NCBI RefSeq assembly: GCF_003967355.1
Contig: NZ_BIFH01000036.1
Location: forward strand, 896 to 64,895
Length of the DNA stretch: 64,000 bases
Reading direction: 5' to 3'
Source of the DNA: Embleya hyalina
GTDB lineage: Bacteria > Actinomycetota > Actinomycetes > Streptomycetales > Streptomycetaceae
Shown here: positions 1-8,187 of the stretch, piece after piece
Position numbering within the stretch: position 1 is the stretch's first letter
Layout of the letters: the number at the start of each line of letters is the position of its first letter
Notes under the pieces: model-generated
The model's database searches: none
What the model was told of the DNA's origin: nothing
Seen by the model: the letters and a program-made list of their open reading frames with translations, nothing else
Made by a program: the position numbers and the translations under genes

Positions 1-1
1 C

Positions 2-445
2 CGGGAACGCGCGCCCGGCGGACCCAACTCGAGCGCCCTGTCTGCCGGCCGCTGCAGGTCGCTTTTTCGCCGAGCAAGACGTCGGTCTCGCCGAAGGCCC
101 AAGCCTCGAAGCCCCCACCCCGGCGGCGGTTCACCACCGACCCGGGCCGGCCCCGGACCGGCCACCCGCAACCCAACGCCCAACGCCCGCCGAAGAGGAC
201 CCGGCCCACTCGGGAACGCGCGCCCGGCGGACCTGACCCGAGCGCCCTGTCTGCCGGCCGCTGCAGGTCGCTTTTTCGCCGAGCAAGACGTCGGTCTCGC
301 CGAAGGCCCCAAGTCTCGGAGCCCCCGCCCCGGCGGCGGACCACCACCGACCCGGGCCGGCCCCGGACCGGCCACCCGAGACCCAAAACCCAACGCCCGC
401 CGGAAACACCCCGACCTGTTCGGGAAGGGTGCTCGGCGGACTCGG
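2..445. repeat. Tandem repeat, two copies of about 209 bp plus a decayed third start
   Basis: A unit starting CGGGAACGCG at position 2 recurs at 211, and the internal GCTTTTTCGC block recurs at 61 and 270, so the period is 209 bp. Later single-base insertions push the offset to 210. The two copies are nearly identical. A degraded third start (CGGGAAGGGT) lies at 421. The unit contains GC-rich dyads such as GGGCCGGCCCC. The period is not a multiple of 3, so reading frames shift between copies, and I read it as non-coding. The array begins at the window edge and may extend to the left. From 446 to 673 I see only a probable 5-prime region of the next gene, with one isolated DnaA-box-like TTGTGCACA at 614-622. 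Confidence 0.85.
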
Positions 446-673
446 CTTGGGTGACCGCTTGCCTTGTGGTTTCAGGGGTTTGGGTCGTTCGTCGGTTGGC
501 CTGGTGACTTCGGTTGGGGTCGCTGCGGCCGCCGGAGGCGGAGGTTCGTGTGATCTTGTCCGTGGGGGTGCTGTGGTTCGGGGTTGTCGAGTCGCCGATC
601 CACAAGGGTCGAGTTGTGCACAGTCTGGTTGCCCGTGTTCGGTCGGGAGGGGTGTCGGGCGCAGGCTCGATGC

Positions 674-2017
674 ATGAACGACACCGATGGCTTCGACCGC
701 ACGCCCTACGTGGCCATGTCCCCGCAATCCGTCCTGCGGGTGCGCTCGCCCGCCGATCTGGTGGAGGCCGTGCCGTATCTGATCGGCGTGCGGCCCACCG
801 ACAGTGTGGTGCTGCTCGGGATCCTGCCGGGGGATCGGAGCCGGGTCGGGCCGGTGTTGCGGCACGATCTTCCCGCGCCGGCCGATTTCGCGAACGCCGC
901 TCGGCACTTCGCGCGCCTGCTGGTGCGGACCGGAGCACGCGGGGTGGCGGTGGCGATATACGCGGACGGGGAGCGCGGCCGGGCGAGCGGGGCGGAGGTC
1001 GCCGGGACGTCGCGTGCGGCCGACGCGTCCGGTGGAGCGGGTGCTTCGGAGGCGTTGGGAGGAAGCGCGGCGGCAGGCGGGTCGGTTGCCCCGGAGGCAT
1101 TGGGGGCGTTGGAGGCTCTGGGGGCCCCGGAAGCCCCCGAGGTCTCACCCGCTCCGGGGTTCTCCTCCGGGTCGCCACTCCAGGACTCCGGCCGTACCGA
1201 CCGGCCGGCCCCCGATCCGGGCGCGCCCGGGTCGCGTTCCGGCTCCCTCGGCGGTTTGCCCGGGGCCGTTGGGCGGCTGCGGCCCCTGCATGACGCCATT
1301 GCGCGGGAGTGTGCGGCTCTCGGGGTGGAGGTTCGGGAGGCGGTTTGTGTCACCGCCGGGCGGTGGTGGTCATATGGGTGTGCCGATGTGCGGTGTTGTC
1401 CGGTGGAAGGCACGCCGCTGCGGACCGAGCGTAATTCGACCGTGGCCGCCACGGCGGTTTGGGCCGGGTTGCCCGAGCCGGCCTCGTTGGCCGATCTGGT
1501 GCGCCTGTTCCGGCCGCCGGAGTATGCGATGCGTGAGCGGATACTGCGTGCGTACACCGACGTGCGTGGCGATTCCGCGGGCTTCGAGCCGGGGCGCACG
1601 CTGATCGCGTTGGCGGGCCATCGGGTCCGGTTTCGGGCCGGTGATACCGAGATCGAGCCGGAGGAGGCGGCGCGGCTGGTGTTGGGGCTCGGCGACGCGC
1701 GGGTGCGCGACGAGGTGATGGCCTGGCATGGGGAGACGCCGGGTGAGGCCGACGACCGCACCTTGCTCGCGCTGTGGACCGTGCTCGCCCGTCGGGCCTT
1801 CGCGCCCGCGTCCGCGCCGCCGCTCACCCTCGCCGCGTGGGCGGCCTGGACGGCGCACGACGGCGTGCTGGCTCGGGTCGCGGTGACCGGGGCACTGCGT
1901 GCCGATCCCGGATACACCATGGCGCGGCTGCTGCACTCGGCGATCAACAGCCCGCTGAGCGCCGCCGAGGTGCGTCGGCGGATCTTCCGCGATGCCGTGA
2001 CCAACCGGGCGCCATGA
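674..2017 (+). CDS. DUF4192 domain-containing protein
   Basis: A 447-residue cytoplasmic protein of the actinobacterial DUF4192 family, whose biochemical role is unknown to me. The N-terminus (VRSPADLVEAVPYLIGVRP, then TDSVVLLG) and the RCCPVEGTP motif near residue 240 are family signatures. Residues about 100-197 are an Ala/Gly/Ser/Pro-rich insertion that splits the domain and is probably disordered. The chosen ATG gives the conserved MNDTDGFDRTPYVAMSP start. An upstream GTG at 584 would add 30 residues of unconvincing sequence. The next gene starts 129 bp downstream on the same strand. No regulatory site is evident. The family assignment is strong and the function open. Confidence 0.85.
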   Translation: MNDTDGFDRTPYVAMSPQSVLRVRSPADLVEAVPYLIGVRPTDSVVLLGILPGDRSRVGPVLRHDLPAPADFANAARHFARLLVRTGARGVAVAIYADGERGRASGAEVAGTSRAADASGGAGASEALGGSAAAGGSVAPEALGALEALGAPEAPEVSPAPGFSSGSPLQDSGRTDRPAPDPGAPGSRSGSLGGLPGAVGRLRPLHDAIARECAALGVEVREAVCVTAGRWWSYGCADVRCCPVEGTPLRTERNSTVAATAVWAGLPEPASLADLVRLFRPPEYAMRERILRAYTDVRGDSAGFEPGRTLIALAGHRVRFRAGDTEIEPEEAARLVLGLGDARVRDEVMAWHGETPGEADDRTLLALWTVLARRAFAPASAPPLTLAAWAAWTAHDGVLARVAVTGALRADPGYTMARLLHSAINSPLSAAEVRRRIFRDAVTNRAP

Positions 2018-2146
2018 GCGTTGGGGGGCCGGGGGCCGGTTGTCGACCGCGGGGGTGCGGTGCGGCCCGACGCGTCGCCGCCGTCCGGGTGGACCGACGT
2101 GACCACGGCCCCGCGTGGGACCTGGGAGAAGGGGGAGGCGGGAGCG

Positions 2147-4096
2147 GTGACGGTGAGCACGATTCCACATCCGGTCGCGCACGACGCGCTCGTCTGCGTG
2201 GACGCGCCGGGCATGGTGATCAGCGGCCGCGACGGGCAACTGCGCGGCCAGGGCGTGGAGGGTATGTACCACGACGGGCGACGCACGCTCTCGCGCAACG
2301 TGCTGACGCTCGGCGGCATCGAGCCGGAGCCGCTGTCCGGGCACGTGGTCGCCGCGGGGACCGTGCGATACCTGGCGATGCGCCGATTCGCCGCGGACAC
2401 CACGCCCGACCCGGCCCTGGTGGTCGAGCGCACCCGGTTCGCCGACGGCCGCGAGCGGATCGTGGTGCGCAACACCGGCCGCCGGCCGCTGAGCTTCCCG
2501 GTCGAGGTGGTGCTGGGCGCCGACCTGATCCCGCTCGACGCGCTGCGCGCCGGCTTCCGGCCGGCCGAACTGCCCGCCCGGGTCGCCGCGGCGGGCCTGG
2601 GCTGGAGCGCGCCGGACGGCATGTCCGTGCGCGCGGTGTCCGAGCCCGCACCGGACACCGCGCTCGCCGCCACCGCGACGCTGCGCTGGGACGTGGCGCT
2701 GGAGCCGGCCCGCTCGTGGGCGGTCGAACTGCGCGTGCTCGCCGAGCCGGTGCCCGGCCGGTCCGGCCCGCGCGCGGTCTCGGGCCGACCGCCGTGGAGC
2801 GAGCCGCGGGTGCGCTGCGACGACGTACGGGTGGCGGCCTGGGTCGATCAGGGCCTGCGCGATCTGCGGGCGCTGCTCGTGGTCCCCGATCCGGACCTGC
2901 CGACCGCGGTGCTGCCCGCCGTCGGCGCGCCCTGGCAACTCGCCCCCGCCGGGCGCGACGCGCTGTGGACGGCCCGGATGTCGCTGCCCCTGGGCACCCG
3001 CTTCGCGAGCGGCGTGCTGCGGTTGCTCGCGTCGCGCCAGGGGGTGCGGTCGCGACCGAGGGTCGGCGAGGAGGTCGGGCGCATCCCGCACACCCTGGGG
3101 CGGGGCGGCGAGCAGGTGCGCTACGACTGCGCGGGCTCGACCGCGCTGTTCGTCACGCTGCTCGGCGAGGCGTGGCGGTGGGGGCTGCCCGCCGCCGAGA
3201 CCGCCGCGCTGCTGCCCGCGCTCGGCCGCGCGCTCGGCCATCTGACCCGGACGCTGGGCGAGCGGCCCGGCGACTTCGTACGACTGGGGCCCGCAGGGCC
3301 GGCGCCGTGCGAACTCCAGGCCCAGACCTACGAGGCCGCGCGGCACGGGGCGGCCCTCCTTGACGCGCACGACCTGCCGGGCGGGGCGGCGTTGCGCGAG
3401 CGCGCCGAGCAGTTGGCCGCGGCGTTTCGCCGGGCGTTCCGGGCCGAGGACGCGGCAGGGGAGTACTACGCGGCGGCGCTCGATCCCGGCGGTCGGCCGA
3501 TCCCGGTGGCCTCGTCGGCGATGGGGCACCTGCCCGGCAGCGGCATCCTGGACGACACCGGCAGCGAGGCGGTGGCCCGCCGGCTGACCGCGCCCGACCT
3601 GGACTGCGGTTGGGGCCTGCGCGGCACCTCGGCCCGTACGCCCGGCTATCACCCGCTCGCCGTGCGCGGCGGGGTGGTGCGCACCCACGACACGTGCGTG
3701 GCGGTGGCCGGGCTGGCCGAGGCCGGCCATCCCCACGCCGCGCAGCGGTTGTTCGCCGGACTGCTCGACGCCGCGCCGTGGTTCCAGTACCGGCTGCCGG
3801 AGATGCACGCGGGCGAACAACGCGTCGAGGGCCACGCACCGGTGGCCCACCCGCTGGCCTGCCGCCCCCTCGCCCGCGCGGCCGGCGCGATCCTGCCGGT
3901 CCTGGTCGCCTTCGCCGGCATCCGCCCCGACGCCCCCACCGGCCGCGTCGTCGTGCGCCCGAGCGGCCCCTTGGACATCGGCGAACTCGAACTCCGCGAC
4001 CTGCGCATCGCCGGCAACCCCTTCACGGTCCGGGTGAACCGCACCGGGCAACCCATCGTCGAAGAGGCCCCCGAGTCCCTCCAATTCTCCACATGA
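2147..4096 (+). CDS. Amylo-alpha-1,6-glucosidase / glycogen debranching family protein
   Basis: A 649-residue protein with an N-terminal GDE_N_bis-type beta-sandwich (about residues 10-210, with PGMVISGRDGQLRGQGVEGM). The C-terminal (alpha/alpha)6-barrel is of the glycogen-debranching or trehalase-like kind, with CGWGLRGTSARTPGYHPLA and VRTHDTCVAVAG near residues 485-525. Members cleave alpha-1,6 branches or related glucans in the cytoplasm, but the substrate here is not shown by the sequence. I chose GTG at 2147 because GGGGGAGG lies 8 bases before it. A longer frame runs back to 2021, and GTG at 2099 is also possible. It follows the DUF4192 gene without a visible terminator, so the two may be cotranscribed. 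Confidence 0.85.
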   Translation: MTVSTIPHPVAHDALVCVDAPGMVISGRDGQLRGQGVEGMYHDGRRTLSRNVLTLGGIEPEPLSGHVVAAGTVRYLAMRRFAADTTPDPALVVERTRFADGRERIVVRNTGRRPLSFPVEVVLGADLIPLDALRAGFRPAELPARVAAAGLGWSAPDGMSVRAVSEPAPDTALAATATLRWDVALEPARSWAVELRVLAEPVPGRSGPRAVSGRPPWSEPRVRCDDVRVAAWVDQGLRDLRALLVVPDPDLPTAVLPAVGAPWQLAPAGRDALWTARMSLPLGTRFASGVLRLLASRQGVRSRPRVGEEVGRIPHTLGRGGEQVRYDCAGSTALFVTLLGEAWRWGLPAAETAALLPALGRALGHLTRTLGERPGDFVRLGPAGPAPCELQAQTYEAARHGAALLDAHDLPGGAALRERAEQLAAAFRRAFRAEDAAGEYYAAALDPGGRPIPVASSAMGHLPGSGILDDTGSEAVARRLTAPDLDCGWGLRGTSARTPGYHPLAVRGGVVRTHDTCVAVAGLAEAGHPHAAQRLFAGLLDAAPWFQYRLPEMHAGEQRVEGHAPVAHPLACRPLARAAGAILPVLVAFAGIRPDAPTGRVVVRPSGPLDIGELELRDLRIAGNPFTVRVNRTGQPIVEEAPESLQFST

Positions 4097-4314
4097 CCAA
4101 CCCTCGTCAGCACCCCGAATCCCCGCCCCCACCGCATCCCGCGCCACAGGCCCCGAGCGACGCCACGCCGTTGCCTCGTCCGATACGTCGTCCCGCCCGT
4201 CGGTGGGGCATCCGGGCGGCGGAACGTCGCTCCGCTTCGGGGCGCGTTCGGATGTTGTCCGAGGGGCCGGCGGGAAGGGTGGGGTTGCGGGTGGTTTTAT
4301 CGTCAGCCAGACAG

Positions 4315-4335
4315 CTAGTGGCTTTCGGGCACTAG
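4315..4335. promoter_or_regulatory. 21-bp palindrome, candidate operator of the Nudix regulator gene
   Basis: CTAGTG-N9-CACTAG is a perfect inverted repeat ending 9 bases before the ATG at 4345. It also stands out by containing two CTAG tetramers in a GC-rich genome. Nudix proteins with a C-terminal winged helix (NrtR type) bind palindromes of about 21 bp. Autoregulation by the downstream product is therefore a reasonable inference. No clear -35/-10 pair was found. Confidence 0.5.
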
Positions 4336-4344
4336 GATCGCTCC

Positions 4345-5052
4345 ATGCCGCGCTCCGATACCTCGCTCTTCCCGCCCTTCGGAGTCACCGTGGATCTTGT
4401 CGTCCTCACGGTGCGCGAGCACGCTCTGAGTGCCCTGACCATTCGTCGGGGCGAGCCGCCGTTCCAGGGCGCCTGGGCGTTGCCCGGGGGATTCGTGCGG
4501 GAGGGGGAGGGGCTGGAGGCCGCCGCGGCGCGGGAGTTGGCCGAGGAGACCGGGCTGGATCGGCTGCCCGTGCACCTCGAACAACTCGCCACGTTCGGCG
4601 ATCCCGGCCGGGATCCCCGGATGCGCGTGGTCAGTGTCGCCTATCTGGTCCTGGCCCCCGACCTGCCCGCGCCGCGCCCCGGCGGAGACGCGGCGGGTGC
4701 GCGTTGGTCCTCGGTCGGCGAACTGCTGGGCGACGGCGGTCGGCTCGCGTTCGACCACGCGCGGATCCTGGAGGACGGGGTCGAGCGGGCCCGGTCCAAG
4801 ATCGAATACTCCTCCCTGGCCGCCGCGTTCTGCCCCGAGGAGTTCACCGTGGGCGAGCTGCGCCGGGTTTACGAGTCGGTGTGGGGGGTGGCACTGGACC
4901 CGCGCAACTTCCACCGCAAGGTGACCGGCACCCCCGACTTCCTCGTGCCCACCGGCGGCACCACCACGCGCCAGGGCGGTCGCCCCGCCCAACTGTTCCG
5001 TCGCGGATCCGCGGAGAAGCTCAACCCGCCGATGTTGCGCCCCGAGGCCTGA
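4345..5052 (+). CDS. Nudix hydrolase with C-terminal winged-helix domain (NrtR-like)
   Basis: A 235-residue protein with a complete Nudix box at about residues 48-71 (GGFVREGE, then RELAEETGL). It therefore keeps the metal-binding RE..EE core of an active nucleoside-diphosphate-X hydrolase, typically acting on ADP-ribose or NAD-related molecules. Residues about 150-235 match the winged helix of NrtR-type regulators (SKIEYSSLAAAF, EFTVGELRRVYESVWG, NFHRKV). NrtR proteins repress NAD-metabolism or sugar genes and sense ADP-ribose derivatives. No NAD gene is adjacent, so the target is unknown. The palindrome just upstream suggests self-control. It could be purely enzymatic, purely regulatory, or both. 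Confidence 0.85.
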   Translation: MPRSDTSLFPPFGVTVDLVVLTVREHALSALTIRRGEPPFQGAWALPGGFVREGEGLEAAAARELAEETGLDRLPVHLEQLATFGDPGRDPRMRVVSVAYLVLAPDLPAPRPGGDAAGARWSSVGELLGDGGRLAFDHARILEDGVERARSKIEYSSLAAAFCPEEFTVGELRRVYESVWGVALDPRNFHRKVTGTPDFLVPTGGTTTRQGGRPAQLFRRGSAEKLNPPMLRPEA

Positions 5053-5146
5053 TCGCCAAGCCCCGCCCGATCGCCAAGCCCTGATCGCGCGGCGCGACCG
5101 ACCCGCGACACGCCGCGCCCGCCCCTGCCCCCGCCCGCACTCCCCG

Positions 5147-5599
5147 TCAGCCCTGTCCGCCCAAGTCCAGCGCGACCGCGTCATACGCGAGCTGGGCGTC
5201 TCGGCTGCGGTGGTGGACCAGTTGGGCGAGCAGGTCCAGCACCCTGGGCCGCAGCGCCCGCCAGTCGGCCGCGTCCTGCGGGTCGTGGGCCAGGCCCGCG
5301 AGCAGGTCGTCGAGGAGCAGGCCGAGTCGGGTGTGTTCGTCCCGCAGTCGCCACACCGTGGGTTCGAACCTGGGATCCGCGCGGCGCACCTCCTCGTAGA
5401 GCCCGTCGGGCCCCTCGGTGACCGCGACATGTTCGTACAGATCGGCCCGCAACTGCCGCAGCCCCGCGCACAGCGCGGCCATCCGGCGCGGGCCCACACG
5501 GTCGGCGACCAGACCGTCACGAACGATCAACAACGCGTCGTCGAGGTCGCTCCGCCTACGGCGGACGGCGTCCAGGACGCCCGGATCGGGAAGAGACAT
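5147..5599 (-). CDS. Small helical protein, hemerythrin-like (HHE) candidate
   Basis: A 150-residue, mostly alpha-helical protein. Spaced His and acidic residues (LYEHVAVTEGPDGLYEE, LRDEHTRLG, LVHHRSRDAQL) resemble the HHE/hemerythrin-like four-helix fold that binds a di-iron centre. I cannot confirm every iron ligand. The ATG at 5599 was chosen because GGAGG lies 5 bases upstream. The open frame extends to 5704 without a better signal. It is divergent from the ABC transporter genes. If the fold is right, a role in O2, NO or redox sensing is the usual expectation, but the sequence does not show it. Confidence 0.6.
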   Translation of the reverse strand: MSLPDPGVLDAVRRRRSDLDDALLIVRDGLVADRVGPRRMAALCAGLRQLRADLYEHVAVTEGPDGLYEEVRRADPRFEPTVWRLRDEHTRLGLLLDDLLAGLAHDPQDAADWRALRPRVLDLLAQLVHHRSRDAQLAYDAVALDLGGQG

Positions 5600-5781
5600 G
5601 CCGACCTCCAGAGACGTGCTCGGCGGTACTTCGATGGTCCTCCCGCACCCCGTGACCTGTCCAGGTTCGGGGGACTTTTCCCCAGCTCGCCGATACGTGG
5701 GCAAATGCCGAGAAAACTATGGTTTCGCCGGTATGTTGCCAAAGATCCAAAGATCTCCCACGCACGGGATGACCAGGAGCG

Positions 5782-7293
5782 ATGGCGATGGCGATGATCC
5801 AGACACGTGCGCTGACCAAGAGATACGGCGGCATCGTGGCCGTCGACGACCTTTCCTTCGACGTGCCGCCGGGCAAGGTGACCGCCCTGCTCGGGCCCAA
5901 CGGCGCGGGCAAGACGACCACGCTGCGGCTGATGCTCGACCTCGAACGCGGTGGCGGCGAGACGCGGTACGACGGCCGCCGCTATCGCCGACTGCATCGC
6001 CCCGGCACCGTGGTCGGCGCCTGCCTCGGCCCGGGCGCGGCCCACCCCGGCCGGCGTGTGCGGGCGCACCTGCGGATGCTCGCCGCGGCCGGGCGCATCC
6101 CGGCGCGTCGGGTGGACGAGGTGCTGGACCTGGTCGGCCTGACGCCCGTGGCCGGTGCCCGGGCCCGGGTGCTCTCGGCCGGCGCGCTCGGCCGGCTCGC
6201 GCTCGCCTCGGCGCTGCTCGGCGACCCGGACACGCTGATCCTGGACGAACCGGCCGCCGGTCTGGACCCGCAGGGGGTGCGATGGCTGCGCGACTTCCTG
6301 CGGGCCTATGCCGCCCAGGGCCGTACCGTCCTGGTCGCGGGGCACATCCTGGCCGAGACCGCGCGCTGCGCCGATCGGGTGCTGGTGATCAGCCGGGGTC
6401 GGCTGGTCGCGGACGAGTCGGCCGCCGACTTCCTGCGCCGAGGGGTGCGCACGGGGGTCGCGGTACGGACCCCGCAGGTGGCTCGGCTGTCCGCGCTGTT
6501 GCGGGCCGAGGGGGTACACACCACGCGTCCCGGGGGCACCACGCTCACCGCGATCGGTGCGGATCGGGCCCGGGTCGGCGAGATCGCCTTCCGCGGCGGC
6601 GTGCTGCTGCACGAGTTGACCGAACGCGAGCCGGGCGTGGGCGACGCGTTCGCCGACGCGATCACCCGCCGCCGCGAGCGGGCGGCCGTCACGACCGAAC
6701 TGGCGCGGACCGAGCACCGCGCCGCCCACCCGCCCGAGCACCCCGCCGACGCGGTGTGCACCGAAACGGGTCACCGCGCCGAACCGACACGCGTGGACCG
6801 AGCGACGCGACGCCTCGCCGACCCGGTACAGACGGACGATTCGGCCCGGACGGACGACCTCGCCTGGACGGACGCCCCGGTCCGGAGCAACCCCCACCCG
6901 CACGACCCGGCACCCGCACTCGCACCTACGCCCGCACCTACGCCCGCCCCCGGATCGCCCGCCGGACACCGCGTCGAGACCACCCCGACGATGACGACGA
7001 CGGATCACCTCACCGAAGCCCTCGCCGAGTCCGCCCTCGCCCGGTCGGCCCCCCGCTTCGACACCCCCACCCGCGTCGACCTTCCCCGGGCGGCCCTCGC
7101 CCCCGACCCCCGAGGCGCCGAACCGGCCCCGGAGGCCGCGCCCGAGGTACGCCCGCTCGACGAGCCGATCGTGGCGGTCGAACCGCTCGCCCCCGAGGCC
7201 CCGCCGGCCGCGCGTCCGCCGAGGCGTCGATTCGCCCGCACCTGGCGCTCCGCCGACCGCGCCCGACAGACCGACGAGGTGAGGAGCGCATGA
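5782..7293 (+). CDS. ABC transporter ATP-binding protein with long disordered C-terminal tail
   Basis: A 503-residue protein whose first ~300 residues are an ABC ATPase of the bacitracin/Bcr exporter type. Walker A is GPNGAGKTT at 38-46 and Walker B TLILDEP at about 151-157. The signature reads LSAGALGRLALA instead of an LSGGQ-like motif, so ATP hydrolysis may be unusual. Residues about 310-503 are Pro/Ala/Thr/Asp-rich and low in complexity, which is rare in this family. In-frame ATGs at 5788 and 5794 are possible starts, and AGGAG at 5774 fits 5788 best. The stop overlaps the permease start by ATGA, so the two form one exporter. The substrate is unknown. Confidence 0.85.
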   Translation: MAMAMIQTRALTKRYGGIVAVDDLSFDVPPGKVTALLGPNGAGKTTTLRLMLDLERGGGETRYDGRRYRRLHRPGTVVGACLGPGAAHPGRRVRAHLRMLAAAGRIPARRVDEVLDLVGLTPVAGARARVLSAGALGRLALASALLGDPDTLILDEPAAGLDPQGVRWLRDFLRAYAAQGRTVLVAGHILAETARCADRVLVISRGRLVADESAADFLRRGVRTGVAVRTPQVARLSALLRAEGVHTTRPGGTTLTAIGADRARVGEIAFRGGVLLHELTEREPGVGDAFADAITRRRERAAVTTELARTEHRAAHPPEHPADAVCTETGHRAEPTRVDRATRRLADPVQTDDSARTDDLAWTDAPVRSNPHPHDPAPALAPTPAPTPAPGSPAGHRVETTPTMTTTDHLTEALAESALARSAPRFDTPTRVDLPRAALAPDPRGAEPAPEAAPEVRPLDEPIVAVEPLAPEAPPAARPPRRRFARTWRSADRARQTDEVRSA

Positions 7294-8054
7294 GCGCGAT
7301 CCGGTACGAACTCGTGCGAGCCCGGAGCCTGCGCGCCACCTGGTGGGGCGCGTCGGCGCTGATCGCGCTCGCCGCCGGGAGCACATGGGTGGCGGTCCGC
7401 CAGGCCGGGGCCGTGCCGATCGGCTCCGGCGAGGTGGCCAACCTGCTCACCGCGGGCCCCGGCCACACCCCCGTCCTGGTCCCGGCGATCATGCTCTCGA
7501 TCGCGCTGGCGTGTGCGCGGGAGCAGCGTCGCGACGCGCTGCCGACGCTCTTCCTCGCCCTGCCGCGACGCAACCGGGTGTTCCTGGCCAAGGTCGTCGG
7601 CACCGCGCTCGCCGCCGCGCTGGTCGCGGTCCTGGCGGTGGGCGCCGATCTGGCCACGGCCCGCGCGGTGTTCGGTCCGACCTTCCCCGACCTCGCGGCG
7701 ATCGACCCGCCGGCGCCGCGGATCCTGGTCGGCTTCGTCGGCTACGTGGTGCTCGCCGCCGTACTCGGCCTGGGTGTCGGGGTGTTGTCCCGTGGCGCGC
7801 CGCTGATCGCGGTCGCCGTCGCGGCGCTGCCCGCGGGCGCCGAACGGCTGATCGCGGCGGCCATTCGGGCCGGCGTTCCGCCCGAGCGGCGGGACCTGGT
7901 GCGTCACCTTCCGTTCCGCGCCGCCGACCGCATGCTCGTGGTCGGCGAGGGTGGCGGCGGATGGTCGACGCTGGTCGACGGCGCGGTTCTGGCCGGGCTC
8001 ACGGGTGTGGTCGCCGTACTGGCGATGGTGACGTTCCGTCGTCGGCGGGCCTGA
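7290..8054 (+). CDS. ABC-2-type transporter permease
   Basis: A 254-residue membrane protein with about six hydrophobic segments, for example LRATWWGASALIALAAGS, VLVPAIMLSIALACA and LVGFVGYVVLAAVLGLGVG. It has the arrangement of ABC-2 permeases that partner single ABC ATPases. It starts at an ATG overlapping the ATPase stop, so it is translationally coupled and almost certainly forms the membrane half of the same exporter. The cytoplasmic loop with CAREQRRDALPTLFLALPRR resembles the coupling region of the family. The substrate is unknown; antibiotic or lipid export is typical of relatives. Confidence 0.8.
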   Translation: MSAIRYELVRARSLRATWWGASALIALAAGSTWVAVRQAGAVPIGSGEVANLLTAGPGHTPVLVPAIMLSIALACAREQRRDALPTLFLALPRRNRVFLAKVVGTALAAALVAVLAVGADLATARAVFGPTFPDLAAIDPPAPRILVGFVGYVVLAAVLGLGVGVLSRGAPLIAVAVAALPAGAERLIAAAIRAGVPPERRDLVRHLPFRAADRMLVVGEGGGGWSTLVDGAVLAGLTGVVAVLAMVTFRRRRA

Positions 8055-8187
8055 GGACGGGGCCGCTTCGTGGGGTTGTGCGGGCTTCACACTTTCGGAC
8101 GATCGACCCGCAAGGTAGATCACCCTTTCGTGTGTTTTTCAGCCGGGAGCGGGTTTGCGGCTCAAGCCCGACCCGTTCGAGGCCGAG

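Noticed and set aside
614-622. DnaA-box-like TTGTGCACA
   Set aside because: A single isolated box in a promoter region without a cluster, AT-rich element or dnaA nearby does not support an origin.
131-907. Long minus-strand ORF across the tandem repeat and the DUF4192 start
   Set aside because: It reads antisense through a well-supported gene and through repeats whose period breaks the frame; composition is that of GC-rich shadow frames.
5051-5080. GATCGCCAAGCC direct repeat after the Nudix gene
   Set aside because: Two short copies only, 18 bases apart, likely slippage; no structure or neighbouring feature gives it meaning.
5351-5376. GGTTCGAACCTGGGATCC, resembling a tRNA T-arm
   Set aside because: It lies inside a coding gene on the other strand and no acceptor, D-arm or anticodon arm can be folded around it.
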